A DNA stretch of 64,000 bases from Bacteroidota bacterium. GTDB taxonomy: Bacteria > Bacteroidota > Bacteroidia > UKL13-3. Made by a program: the position numbers and the translations under genes. The notes below the pieces were generated by a model. That model had not been told where the DNA came from and made no database searches. It worked only from the letters and a program-made list of their open reading frames with translations. Below are positions 8,569-18,459 of this stretch, piece by piece; position 1 is the stretch's first letter, and the number at the start of each line of letters is the position of its first letter. The DNA lies in NCBI GenBank assembly GCA_027487835.1, contig JAIYCU010000034.1, positions 1 to 64,000 of the forward strand, written 5' to 3'.

Positions 8569-9846
8569 TTATGCGATTATATGTAATTGTTGTGAATGAA
8601 TTACCCATTCAATTTTAGTGGTTACTTCTTTTCCAAGTGATGGACTATTAGCCGATTTGGAACCAGAGCTTGAAATTTGATGGCGTGTATTTAATTGGTA
8701 ACAAACTAAATCTGCTTTTTCACCAACCTCAATTTTATGGCTATCTAGTTGAAGAATTTTTCTAGGCTGATGACTTAGTGCATTCACCAGTTGCATTAAA
8801 CTAACTGTTGTTGGCTTAGTTTCTAACAATAATTGAAAGGTATGTGTTAAGGTTGCCATGCCATGGTAAGCATATTCAAATTCTACCGCTTTGTTTTCTA
8901 TCCGCTGCGGTTGATGGTTGCTGCAAATTGCATCTATTGTGCCATCTGCAATACCCTCCCAAAGTGCTTTTTGATCTTGCTTTCCGCGTAAAGGTGGTAA
9001 CACTTTATAATTAGAATCATAACTGGTTAAAGCCTCATCTGTAAAACACAAATTTGCCATCGCCACATCACAGGTAACTTGTAACCCTTGGCGTTTGGCT
9101 TTTCTAATCAATTCAACGGCACCTTTTGTGCTAATGCAAGAAAAATGAATTTTACCCTCAGCATATTTTAATAGTTCTAAATCCCTGCTGATAAAGGTCT
9201 CTTCGGCAATTGCAGGCATCCCTTTTAACCCTAACAATGTGCTTACTTTCCCTTCATGCATTTGTCCGTTATCACTTAAGTTTTGGTCGTTAGCCAACAC
9301 CAATAACAAACCATTAAAAATTTTATTATACTGCAAAATTCGAAGCACTAAACCTGCATTCCCAATGGCATTATTTCCATCCGTAAACCCAACAGCGCCC
9401 GCCAACTTCATATCGTATAATTCTGCCATTTCTTTTCCTTCTCTACCATGAGTAGCGGTGCCATAAGGAAGAACTTGAATGGGAAGTTGGGCCGATTTGC
9501 CCGTAACATATGCAACTGCAGATTTATTATCGCGTGGGGGTTGTGTAGACGGTAAAATTGCAACAGTAGTAAATCCTCCCTTTAGAGCCGCGACACATCC
9601 TGTTTCAATGGTTTCATTGTATTCAAACCCAGGATCTGAAAAATCTGCTCTTAAATCTGCAAAGGCTGGTGAAAGTACCTTTCCTATTAATGATAACTCC
9701 TTATAGCCTTTGGGAGTTTTAATTTTGCCCGATTCGCTTAACTCAATAGATTGAATAATGCCCTCTTGAAGTAAAAGGTCACAAACTTTTCCATTAAATC
9801 CAGATGCGGGATCACAAATGAGAACCTGACTTAATCTTAATTTCAT
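8569..9846 (-). CDS. Dihydroorotase-like pseudoenzyme
   Basis: 425-aa amidohydrolase-fold protein clearly related to type I dihydroorotase (FSDPGFEYNETIETG, HEGKVSTLLGLKG, LLKYAEGKIHF, NYKVLPPLRG). The metal ligands are gone: HxH is RAD in FADLRADF, the region normally HCED is ANDQN, HxxH of the ST motif is HFSC, PHHL is MANL, and the catalytic TDHAPH is CSNHQPQ. It therefore probably cannot catalyse ring closure and may act as a non-catalytic partner, as PyrC' does for aspartate transcarbamoylase in pseudomonads. The start at 9846 (MKLRLSQVLI) fits the family better than 9870. It follows the BatA-like gene by 40 bp. Confidence 0.82.
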   Translation of the reverse strand: MKLRLSQVLICDPASGFNGKVCDLLLQEGIIQSIELSESGKIKTPKGYKELSLIGKVLSPAFADLRADFSDPGFEYNETIETGCVAALKGGFTTVAILPSTQPPRDNKSAVAYVTGKSAQLPIQVLPYGTATHGREGKEMAELYDMKLAGAVGFTDGNNAIGNAGLVLRILQYNKIFNGLLLVLANDQNLSDNGQMHEGKVSTLLGLKGMPAIAEETFISRDLELLKYAEGKIHFSCISTKGAVELIRKAKRQGLQVTCDVAMANLCFTDEALTSYDSNYKVLPPLRGKQDQKALWEGIADGTIDAICSNHQPQRIENKAVEFEYAYHGMATLTHTFQLLLETKPTTVSLMQLVNALSHQPRKILQLDSHKIEVGEKADLVCYQLNTRHQISSSGSKSANSPSLGKEVTTKIEWVIHSQQLHIIA

Positions 9847-9886
9847 TGCCAACAAAGACTGAATGGACAAATATAGCTATTATTCG

Positions 9887-11881
9887 CTATTTCCATAGTC
9901 GCAATAACAATACCTCTACAAGAATCATTAACAAGGCAAATATTAAGCAATAACGCCACAAAGGGGTGCCCTGTGCAGAAGTTTGAATAGCGTTTCTATG
10001 CGCATCAATGGTTTGAACCGACAAAGTTGAACCTAATTTGGCTTCAATTTCTGCTTGAGAATAAAACTTTAAAAAAGATTCTTGCCTTGGAAAGTTAAAC
10101 GCAACTTTTGAAATTTCTTTCCCATCGGCCAACACATTATAAAGATTAGCCTTTGGCAACATTTCATTAAATGATGCCAATACTTGGTTGTTAAATAAAC
10201 GAGTTTCGGCACGGTATTCTGCCTTATCACTTTTTAATTGTACTACTTTACCAGCTGCTTCTGCGGGTAAAGGCCAATTTAATTGCCTACCCACTACAAA
10301 AGAAGCTGGAACAGCCTGCTTGGCTTGCATAGGCAGATTAAGCATAATGGGAACAAAAAGAGAATTTTGCACAAAATTTCCAGCACCAGGATTTAGGCTT
10401 GAACCAAATAGATAAAGGCTTCCTTTAGAAACTTTAATTTCACTCAACCAGGCTTGCCCATTGGCTAAGGAAATAACGGTTCTATTACTTTTATTCAAGG
10501 TATAGTTAAACCAATTAGCTTGAGTAGGCATTAGCGATAAATTAGGAAGTTTGCTAAATACCCCTGCCATCAGTGGATGTTGCTGGGCAGGCTTTTCTAA
10601 CATTTGGGAACTAAATTGGAGTTGGTTCAAACCGACCCCAAATTTTTGCAAAAAAGATAGGAAGGCATTATCCATTTTAACAGAAGGCACTGCAAGTAAA
10701 ACGCCCCCTTTACGCACAAACTTTTCTAACTCTTGGTAAATGGTTTCGCTAAGTGCCTGTGGGGCTTGCAATATAATTAGTTGTTGTGTTGCAAATACCT
10801 CTGCCCTGATATTACTCGCTAACATGCTACTAAAGTTGTATAGAGAATCTAACCCATAAACAGTTTCTATGTAAGAATTTCCCTCTCCATTGTGCAAAAG
10901 CAATACATTTAAAGCTTTGTTTGCCGCTGCACTTAGGTAATAAACATCATCGTAAACAATCGGAAAATCTGTGATAGAAATTTCAAATCCATGCCAATCG
11001 AAATCATTCAAGTTAAAGTTTATTTCGGCAGTTTCTGTGGCACCCGCGGCACAACTAAGGTTAACCAATCCACGTTGGATGCCATCTATTTTTAAGACAA
11101 CAGGTTGATTATCCCAAGGCGTTTCTCCATCATTTCTAATTTTAACACGAACTTTATTATTAGCCCCAATCCGCAACATTGGCGCTGGAAACCACACTGA
11201 ATCTACCCAAACATTTTGAGCTTGGTTAGCGCAAAGCAAGATTGGAATAATAGCGTTTAGGGTATCAAGATTGCCAAGAGAAGCTAACTTTAAATTGGTT
11301 TGAAAATCGCTAAGCCAATAGTTAAATCGGGAAGGATTTCCTGCATTTAAGGATAACTGACGTTGATAAATCTCTTGGGCGTTCTTAAAAGTGGCGGAGG
11401 GTTGAACCAATTCAATTTCTTTGATAATATCCTTTTTTTTAAGCCAACGTTGGTGCTTTCCTTCAAAATCATTTGTTAGTAAATTAAATTCATCTTGGTC
11501 TGGAAATGCATTAACCAATTTCAAAGCCTCTTCTTTGGCGGTATTTAACAAGGTGCCATTTTGCTCAGTGGCTTCCATGCTTGGACTATTATCTATATAA
11601 ATACTTATTTGGTTTATTAATGTTTTAGAATTTTGTAAAGCACCAGGAATAAATGGTTGTGCAAATGCCAATACCAAAGCGGCAATTGCCAGGGCCCGAG
11701 TTAGGAGAATAAGTAAATGTTTTAAGGTTTGCTGTTTCTTATTTTGCTCAGTAAACTGCTTCAAAAAACGAATATCACTGAACACAATTTTCTTGTAACG
11801 CCTAAAATTAAACAGGTGAATGAGAATAGGAATGGCAATAAAGCCCAACGCATACAAAAAATTAGGATACAAAAACTGCAT
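9887..11881 (-). CDS. BatA-type VWA-like membrane protein
   Basis: 664-aa protein. The N-terminus MQFLYPNFLYALGFIAIPILIHLFNFRR is the BatA/aerotolerance-regulator N-terminal membrane domain, followed by a second hydrophobic helix (ALAIAALVLAFAQPF). The VWA-like region carries ISIYIDNSPSM, a MIDAS-type DxSxS. A large extracytoplasmic section follows and a last helix (LIFALLMILVEVLLLRL) sits at the C-terminus. Related proteins in Bacteroidota occur beside dihydroorotase-like genes and were named for aerotolerance without a settled mechanism. Start 11881 was chosen because family members begin MxFLxPxFL; the longer ORF to 11938 adds an unrelated 19 residues. It is the first gene of the seven-gene operon. 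Confidence 0.82.
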   Translation of the reverse strand: MQFLYPNFLYALGFIAIPILIHLFNFRRYKKIVFSDIRFLKQFTEQNKKQQTLKHLLILLTRALAIAALVLAFAQPFIPGALQNSKTLINQISIYIDNSPSMEATEQNGTLLNTAKEEALKLVNAFPDQDEFNLLTNDFEGKHQRWLKKKDIIKEIELVQPSATFKNAQEIYQRQLSLNAGNPSRFNYWLSDFQTNLKLASLGNLDTLNAIIPILLCANQAQNVWVDSVWFPAPMLRIGANNKVRVKIRNDGETPWDNQPVVLKIDGIQRGLVNLSCAAGATETAEINFNLNDFDWHGFEISITDFPIVYDDVYYLSAAANKALNVLLLHNGEGNSYIETVYGLDSLYNFSSMLASNIRAEVFATQQLIILQAPQALSETIYQELEKFVRKGGVLLAVPSVKMDNAFLSFLQKFGVGLNQLQFSSQMLEKPAQQHPLMAGVFSKLPNLSLMPTQANWFNYTLNKSNRTVISLANGQAWLSEIKVSKGSLYLFGSSLNPGAGNFVQNSLFVPIMLNLPMQAKQAVPASFVVGRQLNWPLPAEAAGKVVQLKSDKAEYRAETRLFNNQVLASFNEMLPKANLYNVLADGKEISKVAFNFPRQESFLKFYSQAEIEAKLGSTLSVQTIDAHRNAIQTSAQGTPLWRYCLIFALLMILVEVLLLRLWK

Positions 11882-11972
11882 GGCGCAAAATAATTGATAA
11901 ATGTTGTATATGAGGCGTATTTTACATACAATTCTCAAAAAATAAATTATTTTAGCATCAATTTAAAAATAT

Positions 11973-12512
11973 ATGAAAGGAATAATATTTACTGAATTTC
12001 TTACGATGGTTGAAAAGAAATTTAACATGGATATGGTTGATGACATTATTGAAAGTGAAAAACTTTCAAGTGGCGGAGCCTATACCGCTGTAGGTACTTA
12101 TGACCATAGAGAAATGAATATGCTAGTTGGAAAACTTAGTGAAAAAACAGGGATCCCTCTGCCTGATTTATTGCAGGCTTTTGGTGAATATTTGTTTACA
12201 ACTTTAGCCACATCTTATCCAACATTTTTGACAAACGCAAATGGCCTCATCGATTTTTTAATGAGTATTGAAAATTATATTCATATTGAAGTACTTAAGC
12301 TATATCCAGATGCCGAATTACCGCGTTTTCAGTCTGTTTTGTTAGATGAAAATACATTGGAACTATATTACCAAAGTGAGCGCCATTATGGCGATTTGGC
12401 ACATGGGCTAATTTTAGGCGCAATTACCTATTATAAATCTGGAGAAATTATTAGCAAAGAACAATTACCCGATAAAAGAGTTAAGTTTACCATTAGTGCA
12501 AATGGAAAATAA
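11973..12512 (+). CDS. H-NOX heme nitric-oxide sensor
   Basis: 179-aa single-domain H-NOX protein. The start [17 protein letters not shown], the [15 protein letters not shown] region and AELPRF are diagnostic. The proximal heme ligand is His104 ([16 protein letters not shown]), and the heme-propionate motif YxSxR is present as Tyr133, Ser135, Arg137. Facultative-aerobe H-NOX proteins bind NO and inhibit a partner kinase. The gene overlaps the next gene, a hybrid histidine kinase, by 11 bp, the standard H-NOX/HnoK pair. It is divergent from the BatA operon. Confidence 0.95.
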   Translation: MKGIIFTEFLTMVEKKFNMDMVDDIIESEKLSSGGAYTAVGTYDHREMNMLVGKLSEKTGIPLPDLLQAFGEYLFTTLATSYPTFLTNANGLIDFLMSIENYIHIEVLKLYPDAELPRFQSVLLDENTLELYYQSERHYGDLAHGLILGAITYYKSGEIISKEQLPDKRVKFTISANGK

Positions 12513-14250
12513 CTTAATTGAAAGTAAATGGGAAAGAAGGATTATAAGGGAACGTAATGCACGGGTGCAGGCAGAAAAACTTCTCGAAGAAAAAAGTCTT
12601 GCGCTATACGAACAAAATGAACGCTTAAAAATCTTAACTGATAATCTAGAAAGATTGGTAAAAAAGCGCACCCTAGAATTAGAAGAAGCATTAGAGGTAG
12701 CGCAACAAGCCAATATTGCTAAACGCGACTTCTTTGCCAATATTAGTCATGAGTTAAGAACCCCGCTCAATGGTATAATCGGGATGATTAACTTGCTGAA
12801 TGATACCAACCTAAACAATATCCAGAAAGAATTTTCTAATACCATTTTAGTAAGTAGTGAAATTTTACTGAGTCTTATTAATGACATTTTAGACTTTTCT
12901 AAAATTGAAGCGGGTAAACTAGAAATTGAACAAATTGATTTTAACCTACATAAATCTATTTTTGAGGTATTAGACATACTATCTGCTAGGGTGAATGAAA
13001 AGCGTTTGAATTTTTATTTTACAGAAGTGCCTAATCTCCCTACTTCCTTAATTGGTGATCCAAATAAACTCAAACAAATATTAATTAATTTAACCAGCAA
13101 TGCTGTAAAGTTTACTGAAAAAGGGGAAGTTAAAATCCATATCAGCATGGTTAAAGATGACGATTTAAGTTGTCAACTAAAATTTGAAATAATAGATAGC
13201 GGCATAGGGATTCCTAGCGAAAAAATAAAAAAACTATTCTCTCCATTTACACAGGCCGATGCTAGCACTAATAGGCGATTTGGAGGAACTGGTTTAGGCT
13301 TATCTATTAGCAAAAAACTAGTAGAATTAATGCAAGGCGAAGTTGGTGTAATTAGCAGCCCTGGGAATGGAAGTAATTTCTGGTTCACCGCTAATTTCCT
13401 AAAACAAAAAGACCAACCTAAGGAGGCCTGGCAAAGTTCAAATTTGTTGAATGGAAATGAAGTTTTTCTATATGAAGAATGCATAGGTCTAAGAAACGCC
13501 CTTTCAGAAACTTTGAATAATTGGGGAGTAGACGTTAACATCATAAGAGACCTTGCGGAAATAAGCTTAAGCTCAAAAAAGGAAAATAGCATTTTGCTTT
13601 TGGGACCAATTGATGAAATTGAATTTTTAAATCAAAATAATCTACCCCTACTCACAGAAAAATTTGCGCACAGTATGCTGATGAGCAAAGAGAAAAAGAG
13701 TAGTGTTACTGCTAAAGTTAAAGCTGCAGGTTTTCATACAATTATATTTAAACCCCTTAAATTATCGTATTTATTCCATGAGCTATGCTCTGTGCTAAAT
13801 ATCAAATCTCTCCCTGATACCTCTGCATCCATTCCTTTGGTTCAAAACGAAACCATGGCATTTGAAGCATTAAGAATATTGATTGTAGAAGATAACTTGA
13901 TTAACCAAAAAGTTGCTTCTGCAATGCTGGCCAAATTTGGATATAAATCTAAACTTGCAGGTAATGGTGTCATTGCGCTGCAAATGATGCAGGAGGAGGT
14001 GTTTGATTTACTCTTTATGGATTTTCAAATGCCAGAATTAGATGGATATGAAACTACGTTAAGAATTAGAAGTGGACAACACGGTTTGTGTGATAAAGAT
14101 ATTCCTATCATTGCCATGACTGCCAATGCTATGAAGGGTGATCAGGAAAAATGTATAGAGGCAGGAATGAATGACTTTCTTTCCAAACCGCTCATTCAAA
14201 AGGACCTGCAAGACAAGTTGGAATTCTGGAGAACTAAAATTCAAAAATAA
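12502..14250 (+). CDS. H-NOX-associated hybrid histidine kinase (HnoK-like)
   Basis: About 582 aa, cytoplasmic, no membrane segment. An N-terminal coiled coil (to about 70) leads into HisKA with [15 protein letters not shown] (His83), then the ATPase domain with N-box [10 protein letters not shown]1 DSGIGIP and G2 [11 protein letters not shown]. Residues ~305-430 look like a degenerate receiver in which the phospho-Asp region reads ILLLGPID. A complete receiver follows ([40 protein letters not shown]). ATG 12502 is preferred; GTG 12496 is possible. There is no DNA-binding output, so signal probably passes to another protein. Overlap with the H-NOX gene supports NO control. Confidence 0.92.
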   Translation: MENNLIESKWERRIIRERNARVQAEKLLEEKSLALYEQNERLKILTDNLERLVKKRTLELEEALEVAQQANIAKRDFFANISHELRTPLNGIIGMINLLNDTNLNNIQKEFSNTILVSSEILLSLINDILDFSKIEAGKLEIEQIDFNLHKSIFEVLDILSARVNEKRLNFYFTEVPNLPTSLIGDPNKLKQILINLTSNAVKFTEKGEVKIHISMVKDDDLSCQLKFEIIDSGIGIPSEKIKKLFSPFTQADASTNRRFGGTGLGLSISKKLVELMQGEVGVISSPGNGSNFWFTANFLKQKDQPKEAWQSSNLLNGNEVFLYEECIGLRNALSETLNNWGVDVNIIRDLAEISLSSKKENSILLLGPIDEIEFLNQNNLPLLTEKFAHSMLMSKEKKSSVTAKVKAAGFHTIIFKPLKLSYLFHELCSVLNIKSLPDTSASIPLVQNETMAFEALRILIVEDNLINQKVASAMLAKFGYKSKLAGNGVIALQMMQEEVFDLLFMDFQMPELDGYETTLRIRSGQHGLCDKDIPIIAMTANAMKGDQEKCIEAGMNDFLSKPLIQKDLQDKLEFWRTKIQK

Positions 14251-14263
14251 GCCAAAAGGCACT

Positions 14264-14271
14264 TAGCTTTG
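14264..14271 (+). promoter_or_regulatory. -7 box immediately before the SDR gene
   Basis: TAGCTTTG matches TAnnTTTG exactly and ends 4 nt before the ATG at 14276. Transcription would start at or next to the start codon, giving a leaderless mRNA. No clear TTG is found at the expected -33 position. Confidence 0.5.
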
Positions 14272-14275
14272 TGAT

Positions 14276-15064
14276 ATGAAAATAGATTTGAAGGGGAAAA
14301 ACGCCTTGGTTTGTGGCAGTACAAAAGGTATTGGCTTGGCAATTGCAAAACAATTTGCAGCTTTAGGGGCAAACGTTACCATGATGAGCCGCAATGGCGC
14401 CTTGCTAGAAAGAATGGTGAGAGACCTGCCTTGCGAAGATGGACAGAAACATGATATTTTAGTTGCTGATTTTTCTAAACCTGAACAAGTAAAACAGGCT
14501 ATTGAAGAAAAGATTCAAGCCTATTACAGTTACCATATTTTAGTTAATAATAGCGGTGGACCTAGTCCGGGCCCAGTTTTGAACGCAAAAGAAGAAGAAT
14601 TTTTAGGTGCATTCAATGCGCACTTACTCAGTAGTCATTTTTTAGTACAAGGTGTTGTAAATGGCATGAAGCAAAGTGGATACGGCAGAATTATTAATAT
14701 CATATCTACCAGTGTTAAAATCCCTTTGAAAGGCTTGGGTGTAAGCAATACAATTAGAGGTGCAGTTGCTAGTTGGAGTAAAACCATGGCTACTGAATTG
14801 GCCCCAATGGGCATAACCGTAAATAATATTCTTCCAGGCGCTACATCTACAGACCGACTCAAACAAATAATTGAAGGGAAAGCGCTCAAGCAAAACGAAG
14901 AAGTAGAAGCGGTGAACCAAGAAATGATTTCAGAAATTCCGATGAATAGGTTTGCAAAGCCAGAAGAAATTGCCTTTACAGCCGCATTTTTGGCAAGCGA
15001 GTATGCTGCTTATATAACAGGTATTAATGTGCCAGTGGATGGCGGTAGAACTGGGAGTTTATAA
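14276..15064 (+). CDS. SDR-family protein lacking the usual catalytic Tyr/Lys
   Basis: 262-aa Rossmann-fold short-chain dehydrogenase/reductase-like protein. The cofactor motif is CGSTKGIGLAIA, the NNSGG motif is present, and the C-terminus VPVDGGRTGSL is typical of FabG-like members. The active site differs: the expected YxxxK reads SNTIRG, so Tyr and Lys are replaced by Ser and Arg. This matches a known subgroup of beta-ketoacyl reductase-like SDRs without the canonical tetrad. The substrate is unknown and activity uncertain. It follows the hybrid kinase by 25 bp but probably has its own start site. Confidence 0.82.
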   Translation: MKIDLKGKNALVCGSTKGIGLAIAKQFAALGANVTMMSRNGALLERMVRDLPCEDGQKHDILVADFSKPEQVKQAIEEKIQAYYSYHILVNNSGGPSPGPVLNAKEEEFLGAFNAHLLSSHFLVQGVVNGMKQSGYGRIINIISTSVKIPLKGLGVSNTIRGAVASWSKTMATELAPMGITVNNILPGATSTDRLKQIIEGKALKQNEEVEAVNQEMISEIPMNRFAKPEEIAFTAAFLASEYAAYITGINVPVDGGRTGSL

Positions 15065-15069
15065 TTCAA

Positions 15070-15681
15070 CTAGAACAAGCCGTTTACTTCGGCTTGTATT
15101 CTATTGATGATTAAACCTAAATGTTCAGAGTTTTCAGCAAAATTTAACTCATCAACTTCTATTATAAGATGTTTATGCTTGTATGAGCTAATCCAAGCTT
15201 CGTAACGCTCATTAAGCCTGCGCAAGTAATCTAAACGAATACTATCTTCATACTCTCTGCCACGCTTTTGAATATTATTAACCAAAGATGGAATTGAGGC
15301 TCTAAGGTAAACTAATAAATCTGGCGCTTTTATAGTTTGATTAAGCGATTCGAACATTTTTTGATAGGTTTCAAAATCACGTGTGCTCATTAAACCCATG
15401 CTATGCAAGTTAGGTGCGAAAATATGCGCATCCTCATATATCGTGCGGTCTTGAATAATATTCTTTTTTGACTTTTGTAATTGCAATAATGTATTGTAAC
15501 GCTCATTCAAAAAGAATATCTGAAGGTTAAAACTCCAGCGTTGCATATCCTCATAAAAATCACTGATGTATGGATTATCCTCAACATTCTCGTAATGTGG
15601 CTCAAACTTATAATGCTTTGAAAGCAATGTGGTTAATGTGGTTTTGCCCGACCCAATATTTCCTGCGATAGCTAAATGCAT
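15070..15681 (-). CDS. Deoxynucleoside kinase
   Basis: 203-aa kinase of the dCK/dGK-like family that phosphorylates deoxynucleosides for salvage. P-loop GNIGSGKTT is at the N-terminus, followed by the substrate motif QDRTIYEDAHIF (catalytic Glu-Asp/Arg region) and the LID arginines in KRGREYEDSIRLDYL. The start at 15681 (MHLAIAGNIG) is preferred over 15714 because family members begin a few residues before the P-loop, and an AGGAG sequence lies 6 nt upstream. It is convergent with the SDR gene, 5 bp apart. Confidence 0.88.
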   Translation of the reverse strand: MHLAIAGNIGSGKTTLTTLLSKHYKFEPHYENVEDNPYISDFYEDMQRWSFNLQIFFLNERYNTLLQLQKSKKNIIQDRTIYEDAHIFAPNLHSMGLMSTRDFETYQKMFESLNQTIKAPDLLVYLRASIPSLVNNIQKRGREYEDSIRLDYLRRLNERYEAWISSYKHKHLIIEVDELNFAENSEHLGLIINRIQAEVNGLF

Positions 15682-15784
15682 ATTCTCCTCTCTAAATATC
15701 ATGTAAAAAAACAACTTTAAACCGACACCAACAAATGAGAGTTAGTTTTTTTGATTAAACCACAATTTTTTTTCATCTTGCCCC

Positions 15785-17197
15785 ATGCAAATTCAATTTT
15801 TAGGCGCAGCCCAAATGGTTACAGGTAGTAAACATTTAATTACTACTCCAAAAGGCACTCAAATTTTATTTGACTGTGGCTTGGTTCAAGGCTATATACA
15901 AAATAGAGATGATTTAAATAGAAAGTTTGGGTTTGAACCAAGCGAGGTGGATTACCTGATCCTTTCGCATGCGCACATCGACCATAGCGGCCTTATTCCT
16001 CGATTGGTGAGAGAAGGCTTTAATGGCATTATTTTCTGCACCCCAGCTACCAAAACATTGTGCGAAATTATGCTCGCAGATAGTGCCCATATTCAAACTG
16101 CTGACCTTAAATGGGTCAACAAACGCAGAAAAAATAAAGGCATAGAATTAATTGAGCCTTTATACGAATTAGGGGATGTAGAAGCAGCCTTAAAACTAAT
16201 GAATGAATTAGATTATAACCAAACCCTAAAAATTGACAATGAAATAAGCTTACATTTTACAGACGCAGGTCATTTACTTGGAAGTGCAGCAGTTCATTTG
16301 GACATTAAAACTAGCACAGGACAAAAAACTAAAATCACCTTTAGTGGAGACATTGGGCGTTATAATGACCCTATCCTGCGCGACCCTCAGCCTTTTAGAC
16401 AATGTGACTATTTGATTTGTGAAAGCACCTATGGCAATAAAAAGCACCAATTGGTAGCAGATGCTGAGGCTGAATTGTTGGATATAATTCATGATACTTG
16501 CATTGACAAAAAAGGAAAACTTATCATTCCGGCGTTTAGTGTAGACCGTACCCAAGAAATAATCTATATCTTAGATAAAGCAGTAAACGAGGGCAGAATG
16601 CCAAATGTAAAAGTGTATGTGGATAGTCCGCTTTCTGTAAAAGCCACCCAAGCCATGCGCATGCATTCTGAGTGTTACCGAGAAGAATTTATTGCCTATA
16701 CACACAAAGACCCAGAGCCTTTTGGGTTCAAGAACCTACAATACGTCGCCGAGGTTGAAGCCAGCAAAGCTTTAAACAGCAGCAAAGAACCTTGCATCAT
16801 TATAAGTGCCAGTGGCATGGCCGAGGCCGGGAGGGTAAAGCACCATATTGCAAATAACATCGAAAACCCGAAAAACACCATTTTGTTGGTGGGATATTGT
16901 ACTCCAGAAAGTTTAGGAGGAAGGTTAAAAGCTGGGGAGAAGATGGTGAGAATATTTGGCGAAGAATATGGGGTAAATGCACAAGTAAGGTCCTTAGAAT
17001 ATTACTCGGCCCATGCAGATTATGATGAAATATTTGAATGGCTAAGTTGCCAAAATAAAAAGAAAATAAATACCATCTTTTTGGTTCATGGCGAAACCGC
17101 TTCTTTAGATGCCATGAAACAAAGATTTGCTGAGAAAGGATTTGGGAAAGTTAGAATTCCATACATGAAAGAGAGGTTTGATTTGGCGGTTTTATAA
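15785..17197 (+). CDS. Beta-CASP metallo-beta-lactamase ribonuclease
   Basis: 470-aa RNA-processing nuclease of the CPSF73/Ysh1-like bacterial group. The MBL motif LSHAHIDHSG binds two zincs, with later ligands in TDAGHLLGSA and FSGDIG. The beta-CASP insertion has STYGNKKH, YVDSPLSVKAT, ISASGMAEAGRVKHHI and the C-terminal LVHGE. Members act as endo- or exoribonucleases. It is a single-gene unit, and 161 bp of featureless DNA follow before the convergent MBOAT gene. Confidence 0.9.
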   Translation: MQIQFLGAAQMVTGSKHLITTPKGTQILFDCGLVQGYIQNRDDLNRKFGFEPSEVDYLILSHAHIDHSGLIPRLVREGFNGIIFCTPATKTLCEIMLADSAHIQTADLKWVNKRRKNKGIELIEPLYELGDVEAALKLMNELDYNQTLKIDNEISLHFTDAGHLLGSAAVHLDIKTSTGQKTKITFSGDIGRYNDPILRDPQPFRQCDYLICESTYGNKKHQLVADAEAELLDIIHDTCIDKKGKLIIPAFSVDRTQEIIYILDKAVNEGRMPNVKVYVDSPLSVKATQAMRMHSECYREEFIAYTHKDPEPFGFKNLQYVAEVEASKALNSSKEPCIIISASGMAEAGRVKHHIANNIENPKNTILLVGYCTPESLGGRLKAGEKMVRIFGEEYGVNAQVRSLEYYSAHADYDEIFEWLSCQNKKKINTIFLVHGETASLDAMKQRFAEKGFGKVRIPYMKERFDLAVL

Positions 17198-17358
17198 AGT
17201 GATAGGATTCATTACCACCCTATATACCTAAACTGCCCAGCTGGAATTTTTGTTAAGGCCAATCTTATGATAAGTAAACATAGAAACAAGTACCAAACAA
17301 AGATTAGAATGGTAGCTGTTTTACGGTTGAAAATTTTTAGTAAATAACTAAACATACT

Positions 17359-18459
17359 TTAAAAAAAATTTATGAGAATAGCATATTTCGTTAGCGCTTC
17401 CTCCATTGAATTTTCAGAAATAAGAATGCTGCTTAAAGCAAAAAAATTAAGAACATAAACCCTACCAAACATAGCTATAAATCTATTATCCTTAGGAATA
17501 GATACCAATCCAACCGCATAAATACCAATTGCTTGAAAAATACCCCAAACTAAATATTGAAAACCTATTTGATGCCATAAAGAAATAATTAGCATGGTTG
17601 CAATTATACCAATTGTTGGCTTTCTATAGTATGATGCAATTGGGTTGTAAATATAATCTTTGCAAAATGAAGATAAAGACATGTGATATCTAGACCAAAA
17701 ATCTCTCATATTAGATGCCCAAAAAGGATTATTAAAATTTTCATTGATTCTATAACCCATTAACAATGCCAAACCAATTGCTACATCTGAATATCCTGCA
17801 AATTGAAAATAGGCATTCAACACAAATCGAATGGATTCAAAATAGGTTTTTAGCCAAATATATTTGTCGGGCAATGATGACAGATATACTTCCACTTTAT
17901 AGGTGAAGATATAATTTCCTAAAATAAATATTTTTGCTATGCCAAATAAAATTCGCTCAAATCCTTGAGAAAGATAACTTGTGTTGAACCTACGGCGGTG
18001 CCAGTCCTTTACAAATTCAGGATAACGATTGATTGGACCTATTATAATTACAGGCAAAAAGAAGTTATAAGCTAAATAAAGTAAAAGCGAGTCCTTTTTA
18101 ATATTTCCAAGATAAGTTTCAATGGTAAAGTGAATGTTTTTAAAGATATAATAGGACATTCCTAAAGGTATGAGCCAATTTTCCTGAAAATTGTGGTATA
18201 GCTTTACAAATACAAGCGAAACAAAAAGCATCAAAACACTTCCTATTAACTTTACTTTTTTAGGAATTTTTGGATGTTGTAACCAATAAAAGTTGCTAAT
18301 ACTAATAGCACCTAAAATTATAAAAGACAAAGGTGACTTGTATAATAGAAAAAGCCCACAGAAAAACACTTGCATTCCTAACACCCATTTGCTTGGAATC
18401 ACCCATGATAAAATAATCACAGGAATAACAAGGAGGATTAATTCAAATAATAAACTCAT
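17359..18459 (-). CDS. MBOAT-family membrane O-acyltransferase (DltB/AlgI-like)
   Basis: 366-aa polytopic protein, DltB-like in length and shorter than typical AlgI. MBOAT landmarks are present in order: IIIGPINRYPEF, YFQFAGYSDVAIGLALLMGYRINENFNNPFW, MRDFWSRYHMSLSSFCKDYIYNPI, and the catalytic histidine in LWHQIGFQYLVWG. MBOATs of this group take an activated acyl or aminoacyl group from a cytoplasmic carrier and pass it across the membrane to an extracytoplasmic polymer, helped by an SGNH/DltD-type protein. The start overlaps the stop of the SGNH gene by 4 bp. It is the last gene of a four-gene operon whose other members supply activation, carrier and SGNH functions. Confidence 0.88.
   Translation of the reverse strand: MSLLFELILLVIPVIILSWVIPSKWVLGMQVFFCGLFLLYKSPLSFIILGAISISNFYWLQHPKIPKKVKLIGSVLMLFVSLVFVKLYHNFQENWLIPLGMSYYIFKNIHFTIETYLGNIKKDSLLLYLAYNFFLPVIIIGPINRYPEFVKDWHRRRFNTSYLSQGFERILFGIAKIFILGNYIFTYKVEVYLSSLPDKYIWLKTYFESIRFVLNAYFQFAGYSDVAIGLALLMGYRINENFNNPFWASNMRDFWSRYHMSLSSFCKDYIYNPIASYYRKPTIGIIATMLIISLWHQIGFQYLVWGIFQAIGIYAVGLVSIPKDNRFIAMFGRVYVLNFFALSSILISENSMEEALTKYAILINFF

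Noticed and set aside
17198-17358. A small gene between the beta-CASP and MBOAT genes
   Set aside because: No frame with start codon and recognisable protein was seen.
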